Positions 25,470 through 34,563 of a DNA stretch of 55,505 bases are shown one piece after another. The notes beneath the pieces are model-generated. The model did not search any database, was not told where the DNA came from, and was given only the letters and a program-made list of their open reading frames with translations. The stretch's first letter is position 1. Each line of letters opens with the position of its first letter. The position numbers and the translations under genes are program-made. Source of the DNA: Phycisphaerales bacterium. GTDB taxonomy: Bacteria > Planctomycetota > Phycisphaerae > Phycisphaerales > SM1A02. The stretch lies in NCBI GenBank assembly GCA_022446885.1, contig JAKVBU010000010.1, forward strand, positions 101,362-156,866, given 5' to 3'.

Positions 25470-26402
25470 ATGCGCATGGAGGTCATGCAGTTGCTGGACA
25501 GGTGGGGCCCCGACGGGTGCGAGCCCATGTCGGAGGCCGCTGCGTTGCAATGGTGCGACCAGTTGACAAGGGCGCACCGGGAAAATTTCACGGTGCTCAG
25601 TGGGCTCATGCCCGAGGCCATGCGGGCCGGAGCATGCGCCGTGTACGCATGGTGCCGCTGGGCCGATGATCTGGCGGATGAAGCAGGCGGGCAGGATGCG
25701 TCCATACGGCTGCTGCAGTGGTGGCGTGAGGAACTGCATGCCTGCTTTGAGGGCAGGGCATCCCATCCGGTGCTGATCGCGCTGCGGCAAGCCGTTGCGC
25801 ACCACAATCTGGAACTGGCCCCATTCGACGCCCTGCTCGATGCCTTCGAGCACGATCAGGTGTGCAGCCGCTACGAGACCTACGAGCAGGTCTTGGGGTA
25901 TTGCCGGGGCAGTGCAGAACCGGTCGGTCGCATCGTGTTGCAGTTGGGGGCCGTGGAGCCGACGTCACGGATACTCCAATTGTCTGATCAGGTCTGCACT
26001 GGTCTGCAGTTGGTGAACCACTGGCAGGATGTCCGGCGCGATCTGCTCGAGCGTGATCGCATCTACATTCCTGCAGATGCCCACGATATTGACGCGTTCG
26101 AGTCGAGGTTGCGGGCAACTTGCACGCAGGGACATGCGCCCGACCGCACCTTTCTTGGGGCGTATCGGCAACTCATCGAGTCGCTATGTGAGAGAACAAG
26201 GCCCTTGCTGGAGGCGGCGCATGAACTGAGTGAACTGGTGCCGGCAGGACTGGCTCCCATGATTTGGCTGTTCGGTCAGGGGGGGCTCTCCCTGCTGGAG
26301 GGCATCGAGATGCACCAGTACGAGACTGCGCTGTTTCGGCCGCGCGTTTCCCGGTGGCGCAAGTGCATGCTGTTGCTTCAGGCAAGGCGGATGCGACCTT
26401 GA
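25470..26402 (+). CDS. hpnC: Hydroxysqualene synthase HpnC
   Basis: A 310-residue member of the squalene/phytoene synthase family. The first Asp-rich motif is seen as WADDLADEA and the second as NHWQDVRRDLLERDR, with YIP after it as in the family. HpnC turns presqualene diphosphate, made by HpnD, into hydroxysqualene. Assignment to HpnC rather than HpnD rests on gene order (first of three) and the NHWQD form of the second motif. It is the head of the hpnC-hpnD-hpnE operon and divergent from ispH. Its stop overlaps the hpnD start as TTGA. Confidence 0.88.
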   Translation: MRMEVMQLLDRWGPDGCEPMSEAAALQWCDQLTRAHRENFTVLSGLMPEAMRAGACAVYAWCRWADDLADEAGGQDASIRLLQWWREELHACFEGRASHPVLIALRQAVAHHNLELAPFDALLDAFEHDQVCSRYETYEQVLGYCRGSAEPVGRIVLQLGAVEPTSRILQLSDQVCTGLQLVNHWQDVRRDLLERDRIYIPADAHDIDAFESRLRATCTQGHAPDRTFLGAYRQLIESLCERTRPLLEAAHELSELVPAGLAPMIWLFGQGGLSLLEGIEMHQYETALFRPRVSRWRKCMLLLQARRMRP

Positions 26403-27256
26403 TTCGCTGGATTGACGATCCATCTTGTCGAGCCTGCGGGCGCATCACCCGTGAGCGAGCGGGCAGTTTTCATCTGGGCCTGCAGTTGTTGCCTCAGCCG
26501 ATGCGGACGGCCATGTTCGTGATCTACGCATGGATGCGCCATGCAGATGATCTGGTCGATGATCAGGCGCCCACAACGGACACCTCTGAGCGATTGGACG
26601 CATTCGCCTCCGATACGGCCGCCGTGTTTGACGGCGAAGTGCCAGAAGAAGGACTGCTGCGGGCCCTGGCGCTCACCCACCAGGCCTTTGAGCTGCCCCG
26701 AGGTCCGTTTGAAGAGATGATCGAAGGACAGCGGCGAGATCTCTCAGATGCACCAATTGAGAACGAGGCTCAGTTGGAGTCCTACTGCCAGCAGGTGGCG
26801 TCGAGCGTCGGCGTGCTGTGTGTACATGTGTGGGGTGCAAGAGATCCGCATGCCCATGAACTCGCTCGCCTGCGGGGCGTGGCCTTCCAGTTGACCAATA
26901 TTCTCAGAGACATCGGGGAAGACCTGCAGCGCGGCCGCTGCTATCTGCCTGTCAGTTCAATCAAGTCGAGTGTTGGCCGCGATGCACTGGCGGCGTGGCA
27001 CCCACCAGAGCCCTGCAGTGAACTGGTGATCAAGTGGTGCGGCCGGGCTCGTGAGTGCTATCAGGCGTCCGCTGGACTGGAGTCAATGATCGATCGTCGA
27101 TGCAGAGGCACCTTGGTCGCCATGACAAACATCTACAAGGGCATTCTTGGACAGATTGAAGCCAAGCCAGCTCGAAGTGTCCTGGGCCCGCGAGCTGGCC
27201 TGTCTTCGCTTGCCAAGTCATGGATCGCAGCCAGGGCGGTTTTGCTGAACCGATGA
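26399..27256 (+). CDS. hpnD: Presqualene diphosphate synthase HpnD
   Basis: About 285 residues, squalene/phytoene synthase family. It couples two farnesyl diphosphates to presqualene diphosphate. Motifs: GSFHLGLQLLP, YAWMRHADDLVDD (first Asp-rich), FQLTNILRDIGEDLQRGR (second Asp-rich) and CYLP. The start is uncertain. I use the TTG at 26399, which gives a TTGA overlap with hpnC and the normal distance to the first motif; a GTG at 26363 is the alternative. The frame is open to 26264 inside hpnC. Confidence 0.88.
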   Translation: MIRWIDDPSCRACGRITRERAGSFHLGLQLLPQPMRTAMFVIYAWMRHADDLVDDQAPTTDTSERLDAFASDTAAVFDGEVPEEGLLRALALTHQAFELPRGPFEEMIEGQRRDLSDAPIENEAQLESYCQQVASSVGVLCVHVWGARDPHAHELARLRGVAFQLTNILRDIGEDLQRGRCYLPVSSIKSSVGRDALAAWHPPEPCSELVIKWCGRARECYQASAGLESMIDRRCRGTLVAMTNIYKGILGQIEAKPARSVLGPRAGLSSLAKSWIAARAVLLNR

Positions 27257-28638
27257 GTAGTCGTCCCGTCATCATTGGTGCGGGGCTTGCCGGATTGACG
27301 GCGGCGCTGCGCCTCGCCGATGCTGACCTGCGACCGCTGGTGCTGGAGACGAGGAAGGGCCCCGGGGGCCGGGCGATTTCTTTCGATGACGTCCGCAGCG
27401 ATCTGGTGCTTGATAACTGCCAGCACGTGCTCATGGGCTGTTGCACCAATCTGATCGCCTTGCTTGAGCAGATCGGTGTGGCGGACGCTATCGAGTGGTC
27501 GGACACGCTGGCCTGGATGAGGCCCGATGGGGGTGTGGATGTATTGGAAACGGGGCGGCTTCCCGCTCCGGCGCATCGAATGGGTTCGCTGCTGCGCATG
27601 CGGCTGTTCAGTCTTCGTGAGAAGGTGAAACTCGGCCGAACCATGGTGAAGATCCTCCGTCTGGGCCGCAGTGGGCATGAGCTATGGCGGGGGCGCACGT
27701 TTGCGGCCTTCCTGGACACCTGCCCATGCACCGAGCAACTGCGCCAGTTGTTCTGGGATCCGGTGATCATCAGCGCATGCAATCTCGCGTTGCATGAAGT
27801 TGCAGCAACACATGCATTCCACGTCATTCAGGATGCATTCCTGGCCTCTCGTGAAGCAGGGCGGATCGGTGTGCCCAGCAAGCCGCTCTCGGCCTTGTAT
27901 GAACCCGCTGTTGCCAAGCTCACAGCTGCCGGGGGCGAGTTACGCACTGGAGCATCCGTCTCCCGGATCGAAGTTGGGGAGCGGAGGGTCAAGGCCGTTC
28001 ACACCCGATCAGAGGTGATCCCCTGCGACGATGTGATCTGCAGTGTTCCATTCAACCGGCTGGGCTCCATGCTTGATGCACCTGACGCCCGAGTCGAGGG
28101 TTTGAGGCATCTGGAACACAGCCCGATTCTGGGCGTGCATCTGTTGGTTGATCGAGTTCTGATGCAGCGTGAGCATCTTGTGACAGCGGGGCGGCAGGTG
28201 CAATGGGTCTTCAACAAGGGACCGCTTCCGGAGGGGGCTGGCCAACATCTGCACGCCGTGATCAGCGGCGCTGACGATTGGATGGCCCTCGATGAAGCCT
28301 CGATTCGTCATCGCATCCTTGAGGATCTCGAAGGGGTCTTTCCCGCCCTGCGCGTGGCAAAGATCGTTGGCTTTCGCCCGGTCAAGGAGAGGCAGGCCAC
28401 CTTTCGTGCAACGCCCGAAGCGGAAGCGCTTCGGCCTGAAGCCGCGCCTGGTCAATCAGACGTGCAGGGGCTCTATCTGGCGGGCGATTGGTGCCGAACC
28501 GGCTGGCCCGCCACGATGGAAGGGGCTGTCATCAGCGGTCATCTGGCGGCGCAGGCGCTGCTGGGAGAAGCTGCTGCGGGGCCCAAGGGGCCACTGGCAC
28601 CCGCTCGCTTGCCAAGATGGCTTGGCATTCGTCGCTGA
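27253..28638 (+). CDS. hpnE: Hydroxysqualene dehydroxylase HpnE
   Basis: A 461-residue FAD-dependent protein of the phytoene-desaturase/amine-oxidase type. It reduces hydroxysqualene to squalene. The N-terminal dinucleotide fold is PVIIGAGLAGLTAALRLA with the following GGRA motif, and the C-terminal FAD-binding block is GLYLAGDWCRTGWPATMEGA. The ATG at 27253 overlaps the hpnD stop (ATGA). Together hpnCDE give squalene for hopanoids or sterols; no cyclase is seen in the window. The end lies 21 bases from the convergent peptidase gene. Confidence 0.9.
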   Translation: MSSRPVIIGAGLAGLTAALRLADADLRPLVLETRKGPGGRAISFDDVRSDLVLDNCQHVLMGCCTNLIALLEQIGVADAIEWSDTLAWMRPDGGVDVLETGRLPAPAHRMGSLLRMRLFSLREKVKLGRTMVKILRLGRSGHELWRGRTFAAFLDTCPCTEQLRQLFWDPVIISACNLALHEVAATHAFHVIQDAFLASREAGRIGVPSKPLSALYEPAVAKLTAAGGELRTGASVSRIEVGERRVKAVHTRSEVIPCDDVICSVPFNRLGSMLDAPDARVEGLRHLEHSPILGVHLLVDRVLMQREHLVTAGRQVQWVFNKGPLPEGAGQHLHAVISGADDWMALDEASIRHRILEDLEGVFPALRVAKIVGFRPVKERQATFRATPEAEALRPEAAPGQSDVQGLYLAGDWCRTGWPATMEGAVISGHLAAQALLGEAAAGPKGPLAPARLPRWLGIRR

Positions 28639-28659
28639 AGATGCGCTCCTGAGACTGCG

Positions 28660-30780
28660 TCAGGGTGTCAACACTGGGGGAACGACAGGATTCACCCCGA
28701 TGTGCTCGGCCAGGAAACTCCACATGTCGGCCGTCTCGTCAAGGCGCATTGACGTGGGCTTTCCGGCGCCGTGGCCGGCCTTTCGATTCACTCGAATCAG
28801 TACCGGCGCATCTCCTGCCTGTGCATGCTGCAAGGCTGCGGCAAACTTGAATGAGTGTCCTGGCACAACTCTGTCATCGGTGTCACCTGTCGTGATCAGC
28901 GTCGGCGGATAGGCCTTGCCGCGCTCACAATTGTGGTAGGGGGAGTAGGCAATGAGCGCCTCGAATTCTTCCTGAACCTCCGGGTCGCCGTAGTCCGGAA
29001 CCCATGCTCGACCGATGGTGAACTTCGGGTATCGGATCATGTCCATGACACCCACGGCAGGAAGGGCGGCGCCAAACAGTTCTGGGTGCTGTGTGATACA
29101 GGCGCCCACCAGAAGGCCACCGTTTGATCCGCCCTGAATGGCAAGATGCGATGGATCGGTGTATCCATTGTTGATCAGCCAGCGAGCCGAGGCCATGAAG
29201 TCGTCGAACACGTTCTGCTTCTGCAGCTTGGTTCCAGCTTCATGCCAGGCCTTGCCGTACTCGCCACCACCCCGGAGGTTAGGCATTGCGAATACGCCAC
29301 CCATCTCCATCCAGGCCAGGCGTGATGGCGAGAAGTAGGGCGTCAGATTCACGTTGAATCCGCCATAGCCGTACAGCAGCGTCGGGTTGGATCCGTCGCG
29401 TACAAGGTCGGCGCGGTGGGCAATGAACATCGGCAGCATGGTGCCGTCGTCGCTCTGCACAAACACTTGGCTGACGCTGAAGTTGTCCGGGTCGAATGCA
29501 ACCTTGGGCTGCCACCACAAAGAAGATTCCCCGGTTGCCACGTTGTAGCGATGAATGGCTGGTGGTGTCGTGAAGCTGGAGAAGCTGAAGAAGGTCTCGG
29601 GGTCGTCATCACGCCCGCCGAAACCACCTGCGCTGCCGATGCCCGGAAGATCGACAGTGCGAATCTCGGTGCCGACCAGATCGTGCACACTCACTCGGCT
29701 TGTGGCATCCTGCAACCAGTTGGCCACGAGGTGTCCGCCCACCTGTGAGGCACCTCGAAGGAGTGCTTGCCGCTCCGGGATCAGAGTCTTGAAACTCGCT
29801 TGGGGATCGGCCATGTCGATCGACACGAGTCGATACATGGGTGCATCCTTGTCCGTGCGGAAAAAGAGCACGTCGCCGTCGTTGCCCACCAGGCTCCAGG
29901 CGTCATCCCAGTTGGGAACGAGTTCACGCAGGGGCCCGATGCCGCTGCGCAGGTCACGTACATACACGCGGTCTTTGGATCCACCTTTCCAGGCGTGCAC
30001 CACCAGCCAGTTGCCGTCTTCAGTTACGGCGGCGTCCCAGCCCCACTGCGGGTGCTCGGGATCCTCATGCACCAGTACATCTTCACTCTGGGGCGTGCCA
30101 GTGCGATGGAAAAACAGCGCCTGATTCAGATTCGAGGCCACCATCTCCGTGCCAGCTTCCGGCTCGGGGAATCTCGCATAGAAGAAGCCGCTGCCATCGG
30201 GCAACCATGCGGCCCCGGAGAACTTGCTCCACTTCACTCGATCGGGAAGCGTCTCGCCCGTGGCCAGATCCATGACATGCCAGGTTTTCCAGTCGCTGCC
30301 CCCTTCAGACAGGGCGTATGCGAAGTAGCGTCCGTCGTCGCTGAACGCGGCGCCCGAGAGTGCAATCGTGCCGTCTTCTGAGAGCGTGTTGGGGTCGAGC
30401 AGCACGCGAGGTGTGGCGTCCAGATCGTCGAGTACGTACCAGACGCTCTGGTTCTGCAGGCCGTCATTGCGAGTGAGGTAGTACTTGTCGCCGACCTTGC
30501 GGGGGCTGGATGACTTTTCGTAGTCCCAGAGTTGTTCGAGTCGGCGCCGGATGTCCTTGCGATGCTCAATCTGCTCCAGATACCCGAACGTAACTTCGTT
30601 CTGAGCATCAACCCAATCGGACACCTCGGGCGCTTCACGGACGTCCGCCTCTAGCCAGCGGTAGGGGTCGCGCACTTCGACGCCGTGATACACGTCCACC
30701 GTGTCACCGCGGCGGGTCTCTGGCGTATCGATTGTGGTGGCTGAGAGGGCCAGCCCAAGGGCAAGCAGATTGACGAACAT
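28660..30780 (-). CDS. Prolyl oligopeptidase (S9A family), exported
   Basis: A 706-residue serine peptidase. A short hydrophobic N-terminus (FVNLLALGLALSATT) suggests export to the periplasm. A seven-bladed propeller (about 70-430) precedes the alpha/beta-hydrolase domain. The catalytic triad can be placed at Ser552 (GGSNGG), Asp635 (GDTDDRV) and His670 (KAGHGAG). Such enzymes cut short proline-containing peptides. It has a true ribosome binding site, AGGAG (30788-30792), seven bases before the ATG, with TAGGCT at 30805-30810 as a plausible -10, so unlike most neighbours it has a normal leader. Confidence 0.93.
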   Translation of the reverse strand: MFVNLLALGLALSATTIDTPETRRGDTVDVYHGVEVRDPYRWLEADVREAPEVSDWVDAQNEVTFGYLEQIEHRKDIRRRLEQLWDYEKSSSPRKVGDKYYLTRNDGLQNQSVWYVLDDLDATPRVLLDPNTLSEDGTIALSGAAFSDDGRYFAYALSEGGSDWKTWHVMDLATGETLPDRVKWSKFSGAAWLPDGSGFFYARFPEPEAGTEMVASNLNQALFFHRTGTPQSEDVLVHEDPEHPQWGWDAAVTEDGNWLVVHAWKGGSKDRVYVRDLRSGIGPLRELVPNWDDAWSLVGNDGDVLFFRTDKDAPMYRLVSIDMADPQASFKTLIPERQALLRGASQVGGHLVANWLQDATSRVSVHDLVGTEIRTVDLPGIGSAGGFGGRDDDPETFFSFSSFTTPPAIHRYNVATGESSLWWQPKVAFDPDNFSVSQVFVQSDDGTMLPMFIAHRADLVRDGSNPTLLYGYGGFNVNLTPYFSPSRLAWMEMGGVFAMPNLRGGGEYGKAWHEAGTKLQKQNVFDDFMASARWLINNGYTDPSHLAIQGGSNGGLLVGACITQHPELFGAALPAVGVMDMIRYPKFTIGRAWVPDYGDPEVQEEFEALIAYSPYHNCERGKAYPPTLITTGDTDDRVVPGHSFKFAAALQHAQAGDAPVLIRVNRKAGHGAGKPTSMRLDETADMWSFLAEHIGVNPVVPPVLTP

Positions 30781-30787
30781 GTGAGGG

Positions 30788-30810
30788 CTCCTGTGGAACC
30801 CCGAAGCCTA
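30788..30810 (-). promoter_or_regulatory. -10 (TAGGCT) and ribosome binding site (AGGAG) of the prolyl oligopeptidase gene
   Basis: TAGGCT at 30805-30810 would start transcription near 30798. AGGAG at 30788-30792 then sits seven bases before the ATG at 30780. This is a leadered counter-example to the leaderless pattern elsewhere. Confidence 0.5.
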
Positions 30811-31635
30811 CCCGCTGGCGCCGACCACGTCAGGCAGGTTGAACATCTCAGCCGTCAGCACCTCGATGCCCTCTTCGTGCACCAGTACATCGGCCTCGTA
30901 GTGGGCGCTGCGACTGCCGTCCTTCGTCAGAATCGGCCATCCGCCGGGAATCCCCTGAACCTCGTGTCCACCCAGATTGAGCATGGGCTCGACTGCGACG
31001 AGCATGCCCGGCGTCCAGGTGCGGAAAGCGTCGGGCCACTCGCCTGGAGCCGAGGGCACGACGTTGCTGATAAAGGGCGGCCCATGCAAGGCGCGTCCAT
31101 ACCCATGGCCACCCAGTCCACGCACCAGTGACATGCCAGCCTCGGTCTCAACACACTGCTGCACCGCTCGGGCCCAGTCCAGCAGTGGCCGCCCCGGCTT
31201 GATGGCCTCCAGCCCGGCTGCCAATGAGGCACGGCCTGTCGTGAGCAGCGACTGGTCTTCGTCAGAGATACTTCCGAGGGCGTAGGTCCAGGCGGCATCG
31301 CCGATCCAGCCCTTGTGTTTGACGCCGATGTCCACTGAGAGCAGGTCTCCCTCAACAAGCGGCTCATCGTGCATGAGATGTGTGCCGTGCACCACGCAGT
31401 CATTGGGTGACAAGCAGGAGTGGCTCGGAAACGGTGGATACCCCGAGGCTCGGTACCGCAGAAAGGCGCTCGTGCTGTCAAGCGAGTGCAATGTCTCTGC
31501 GACGAATGCATCTACTTGGGCCAAGGTGACACCCGGCCGCAGCATGTCTACGAGTGCTTCGTGCACCTTGTAGACCCTGCTGGCTGAGGCTCTTGCCCCA
31601 GCGACGTCTGCAGCCTTTCGAACAAGTGTCTTCAT
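30808..31635 (-). CDS. map: Type I methionine aminopeptidase
   Basis: A 275-residue dinuclear metallopeptidase that removes initiator Met. Metal ligands can be read in order: Asp in SVDIGV, Asp in GDAAWT, His in GHGYGRALH, Glu in VAVEPML and Glu in HYEADVLV; CVVHGTH carries the substrate-facing His. There is no N-terminal zinc finger. The position is unusual: it is the last gene of the hut operon, with its ATG overlapping the hutI stop as ATGA, instead of lying near secY or def. Confidence 0.93.
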   Translation of the reverse strand: MKTLVRKAADVAGARASASRVYKVHEALVDMLRPGVTLAQVDAFVAETLHSLDSTSAFLRYRASGYPPFPSHSCLSPNDCVVHGTHLMHDEPLVEGDLLSVDIGVKHKGWIGDAAWTYALGSISDEDQSLLTTGRASLAAGLEAIKPGRPLLDWARAVQQCVETEAGMSLVRGLGGHGYGRALHGPPFISNVVPSAPGEWPDAFRTWTPGMLVAVEPMLNLGGHEVQGIPGGWPILTKDGSRSAHYEADVLVHEEGIEVLTAEMFNLPDVVGASG

Positions 31636-32873
31636 TCAGCGCCATCCACTTCAAAGCGGGTTGGTTGCCCGGATACGAGCAGCACCGGGGGCGGCGGAGG
31701 CGCCACCTCCCAGCAGAGCAGCCGTTCGTCGGGAACATCGAGAATCTGGACGTTTGCTCGCATGCCCGGCGCCAGTGCGCCCACTTCATCTTGCAGGCCC
31801 AGCACACAGGCGGCATTCCAGGTGCCCGCCGTGATGGCCTCTTCCGGAGAGAGACCGCATCTGCGGCAGGCCAAGGCCAATGCCATGGGCATGGATGGGC
31901 ATGGTGCCGAGCCGGGGTTGTCATTGGTCGCGACGGCCAGAGCACCTCCGGCATCAATGATGGCCCTGCCGTTGGCCCATCGTCCATCCAGATGAAAGCC
32001 GCTCACCGGCAGGAGCACGCCGATGGTGTCCGATTCGGCGAGCACTCGCTGGTCATGGGCTGAGGTTGCTTCGAGGTGATCAACGCTGCGAGCGCCCAAT
32101 TCGACGGCGAGGGGTACGCCTCCGAGGCTGTTGAACTGATCCGCGTGCAGGCGTATCGGACAACCGCAGTCCAAAGCCCGCTCCAGATACCGCCGGGTGT
32201 CCTCCAGCGACCAGGCGCCCTCCTCCAGATAGGCATCGCACGGGATGCCGGGGAACTCCTCAGCAACCGCGGGGAGCGTTTCCGAGATGGTCCGTTCGAT
32301 GAAGTCTTCCTGGGTCGGATCGAGGGCGTGGGCGCCCAGGAACGTGCCCGTGACGAGGATGTCGGTCGCTCGGGAGGCGTCGTGCACGGCTCCGAGCATG
32401 CGAAGTTCCGCCTCGGTGTTCAGTCCGTACCCGGACTTGACCTCCAACGTGCCGGTTGCAAGCAGCCGATGCCGTCCGACTCGAGCCAGCAGATTGGCGG
32501 TGAGCTGTGGCCCATTAGCCTCACGCACGGCCTCGACCGTGCTCATGATGCCACCGCCGGCCTTGAGCAACTCAAGATAGGGCGTGCCCTGCATCAGGCT
32601 CGACCACTCGTCGATTCGAGACCCAGCCCAGCACGCATGGGTATGGCAGTCAACCCATGAAGGCAGCACGGCTCGGCCTTCGACGTCGAGTACGGCATCG
32701 GGCTTGAGATTCTCTGGTGGCTGGTCGGGGCCGATGGCCGCGATGCGGTCGCCCTCTATCGACAACCAGCCCCGATCGATGACTGCCAGATCGCCCATCG
32801 ACGCCCCGCGACGCGGGCCTTCGTGGCCAGCGAGCGTGACGAGCCGGGCATTGACCAGCAGTAGATCGGGCAT
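31632..32873 (-). CDS. hutI: Imidazolonepropionase
   Basis: A 413-residue cytosolic metal-dependent amidohydrolase, third step of histidine degradation (imidazolonepropionate to formiminoglutamate). Blocks: VDCHTHACWAGSR (metal-binding His pair), EVKSGYGLN, HADQFNSLGG, DHLEATS and ATNDNPGSAP. The ATG at 32873 (MPDLLLVNARL) is preferred to 32960, which would overlap hutU. TACACT six bases upstream suggests an extra internal start site. The stop overlaps map. Confidence 0.95.
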   Translation of the reverse strand: MPDLLLVNARLVTLAGHEGPRRGASMGDLAVIDRGWLSIEGDRIAAIGPDQPPENLKPDAVLDVEGRAVLPSWVDCHTHACWAGSRIDEWSSLMQGTPYLELLKAGGGIMSTVEAVREANGPQLTANLLARVGRHRLLATGTLEVKSGYGLNTEAELRMLGAVHDASRATDILVTGTFLGAHALDPTQEDFIERTISETLPAVAEEFPGIPCDAYLEEGAWSLEDTRRYLERALDCGCPIRLHADQFNSLGGVPLAVELGARSVDHLEATSAHDQRVLAESDTIGVLLPVSGFHLDGRWANGRAIIDAGGALAVATNDNPGSAPCPSMPMALALACRRCGLSPEEAITAGTWNAACVLGLQDEVGALAPGMRANVQILDVPDERLLCWEVAPPPPPVLLVSGQPTRFEVDGAE

Positions 32874-32879
32874 GGCGCG

Positions 32880-32885
32880 AGTGTA
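32880..32885 (-). promoter_or_regulatory. -10 hexamer TACACT, leaderless-type, for hutI
   Basis: TACACT lies six bases before the hutI ATG, in the 16-base gap after hutU. It would allow hutI-map transcription apart from hutHU. Confidence 0.4.
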
Positions 32886-32889
32886 GCGG

Positions 32890-34563
32890 TCAGGTGCGGC
32901 CCATGGGCACGGGTACGTCAAGTCGACGGGCGCAGTCGGTGGCGATGTCGTACCCGGCATCGACGTGTCGGATGATCCCCATCATCGGGTCGTTGGTCAG
33001 CACGCGCTTCAGGCGAGCTGCTGCCGCGTCGGTGCCGTCGGCGACAATCACCTGGCCGGCATGCTGGCTGAATCCGATGCCAACACCTCCGCCATGGTGA
33101 AACGACACCCAACTGGCTCCACTTGCGATATTGACGCCGAAGTTGAGCAGGGGCCAGTCGCTCACGGCATCGGTGCCGTCTTTCATGGCTTCGGTCTCTC
33201 TGTTGGGAGATGCGACTGAGCCACAATCGAGATGGTCTCTGCCGATCACAATTGGCGCCTTCACCTTGCCGGTGCGAACCAACTCATTGAACAGCAGTCC
33301 GGCCTTGTCTCGCTCACCCAGCCCGAACCAGCAGATGCGACAGGGGAGGCCCTGGTAGGCGACACGTTCGCCAGCCATCTTCAACCAGCGATGCAGACTC
33401 TCGTCTTCAGGAAACAGCTCGAGCAGTGCTTCATCCGTGACTCGAATGTCGTCCGGGTCGCCTGACAAGGCGCACCAACGGAACGGGCCTCGCCCCAGAC
33501 AGAATTGAGGCCGGATGTAGGCGGGCACGAAACCGGGGAAGTCGAATGCCCGATCAAACCCCTCGTCGGCCGCTCGCTGGCGGATGTTGTTGCCGTAGTC
33601 GAAGGTCTTTGACCCACGGTCCATCAGCTCGACCATGCACTCTACGTGCCGTCGCATCGAGGCCAGTGACCTTCTCTGATAGCCCTCAGGGTCTGCAACG
33701 CGCATTGTGGCACCCTCTTCCATCGACATGCCTTGTGGCAGGTATCCCTCAAGGGGGTCGTGGGCAGAGGTTTGATCAGTGAGGGCATCAGGCGTGATGC
33801 GACGTTCCAGCAGTCGCTCCAGCAGATCCGCCGCGTTACCCGTCCAGCCGATGGAAACCGCCTCGCCGGCGTCACGGGCAGCAAGAGCGCGATCGATCGC
33901 AGCATCGAGATCATCGATGATCTCATCCAGATAGCGATCAGTGACACGCTTTTGAAGCCGGCTGTGATCCACGTCGGCGATCAGGCAGGTGCCTTCGCAC
34001 ATGGTGACGCTCAATGGTTGGGCGCCGCCCATGCCGCCGCAGCCGGCTGTGACGCACAGTCGACCCTTCAATGTTCCACCGAAGTGGTCGCGGGCACACT
34101 GAGCAAACGTCTCATAGGTGCCCTGCAAAATGCCCTGCGTGCCGATGTAGATCCAAGAGCCAGCCGTCATTTGACCGAACATCATGAGGCCCTTGGCTGC
34201 CAGTTCATCAAAGTGGGCCTGGGTGGCCCAGGCTGGAACCAGATTGCTGTTGGCGATGAGCACACGAGGCGCGTCTTCGTGCGTCTGCACGATGCCCACT
34301 GGCTTGCCGGATTGCACCAGCAAGGTCTGATCCGCTTCGAGCGAGATCAGGCACTCGATGATGGCGTCGTAGGCCTCCCACGATCGGGCCGCCTGCCCTC
34401 GCCCACCGTAGACCACGAGCTTCTCGGGCGCTTCCGCCACCTCTGGGTCGAGGTTGTTCATGAGCATGCGCATGGCGGCTTCCGCCTGCCATGTCTTGCA
34501 CTGCATGTCGGTGCCTCGCGGTGCGCGGATGATTCGTTTCTCATCGAGAATCGTGTGCGTCAT
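32890..34563 (-). CDS. hutU: Urocanate hydratase
   Basis: A 557-residue NAD-dependent enzyme converting urocanate to imidazolonepropionate. The sequence follows the family throughout: [49 protein letters not shown], the [10 protein letters not shown] block, [18 protein letters not shown]-like [14 protein letters not shown], and [19 protein letters not shown] near the end. Length equals E. coli-type urocanases (about 555). The ATG overlaps the hutH stop as ATGA. Confidence 0.97.
   Translation of the reverse strand: MTHTILDEKRIIRAPRGTDMQCKTWQAEAAMRMLMNNLDPEVAEAPEKLVVYGGRGQAARSWEAYDAIIECLISLEADQTLLVQSGKPVGIVQTHEDAPRVLIANSNLVPAWATQAHFDELAAKGLMMFGQMTAGSWIYIGTQGILQGTYETFAQCARDHFGGTLKGRLCVTAGCGGMGGAQPLSVTMCEGTCLIADVDHSRLQKRVTDRYLDEIIDDLDAAIDRALAARDAGEAVSIGWTGNAADLLERLLERRITPDALTDQTSAHDPLEGYLPQGMSMEEGATMRVADPEGYQRRSLASMRRHVECMVELMDRGSKTFDYGNNIRQRAADEGFDRAFDFPGFVPAYIRPQFCLGRGPFRWCALSGDPDDIRVTDEALLELFPEDESLHRWLKMAGERVAYQGLPCRICWFGLGERDKAGLLFNELVRTGKVKAPIVIGRDHLDCGSVASPNRETEAMKDGTDAVSDWPLLNFGVNIASGASWVSFHHGGGVGIGFSQHAGQVIVADGTDAAAARLKRVLTNDPMMGIIRHVDAGYDIATDCARRLDVPVPMGRT

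Noticed and set aside
25436-25807. Long N-terminal extension of ispH
   Set aside because: It is antisense to hpnC and shows no conserved sequence; the cluster cysteine sits at its normal place if the GTG at 25435 is used.
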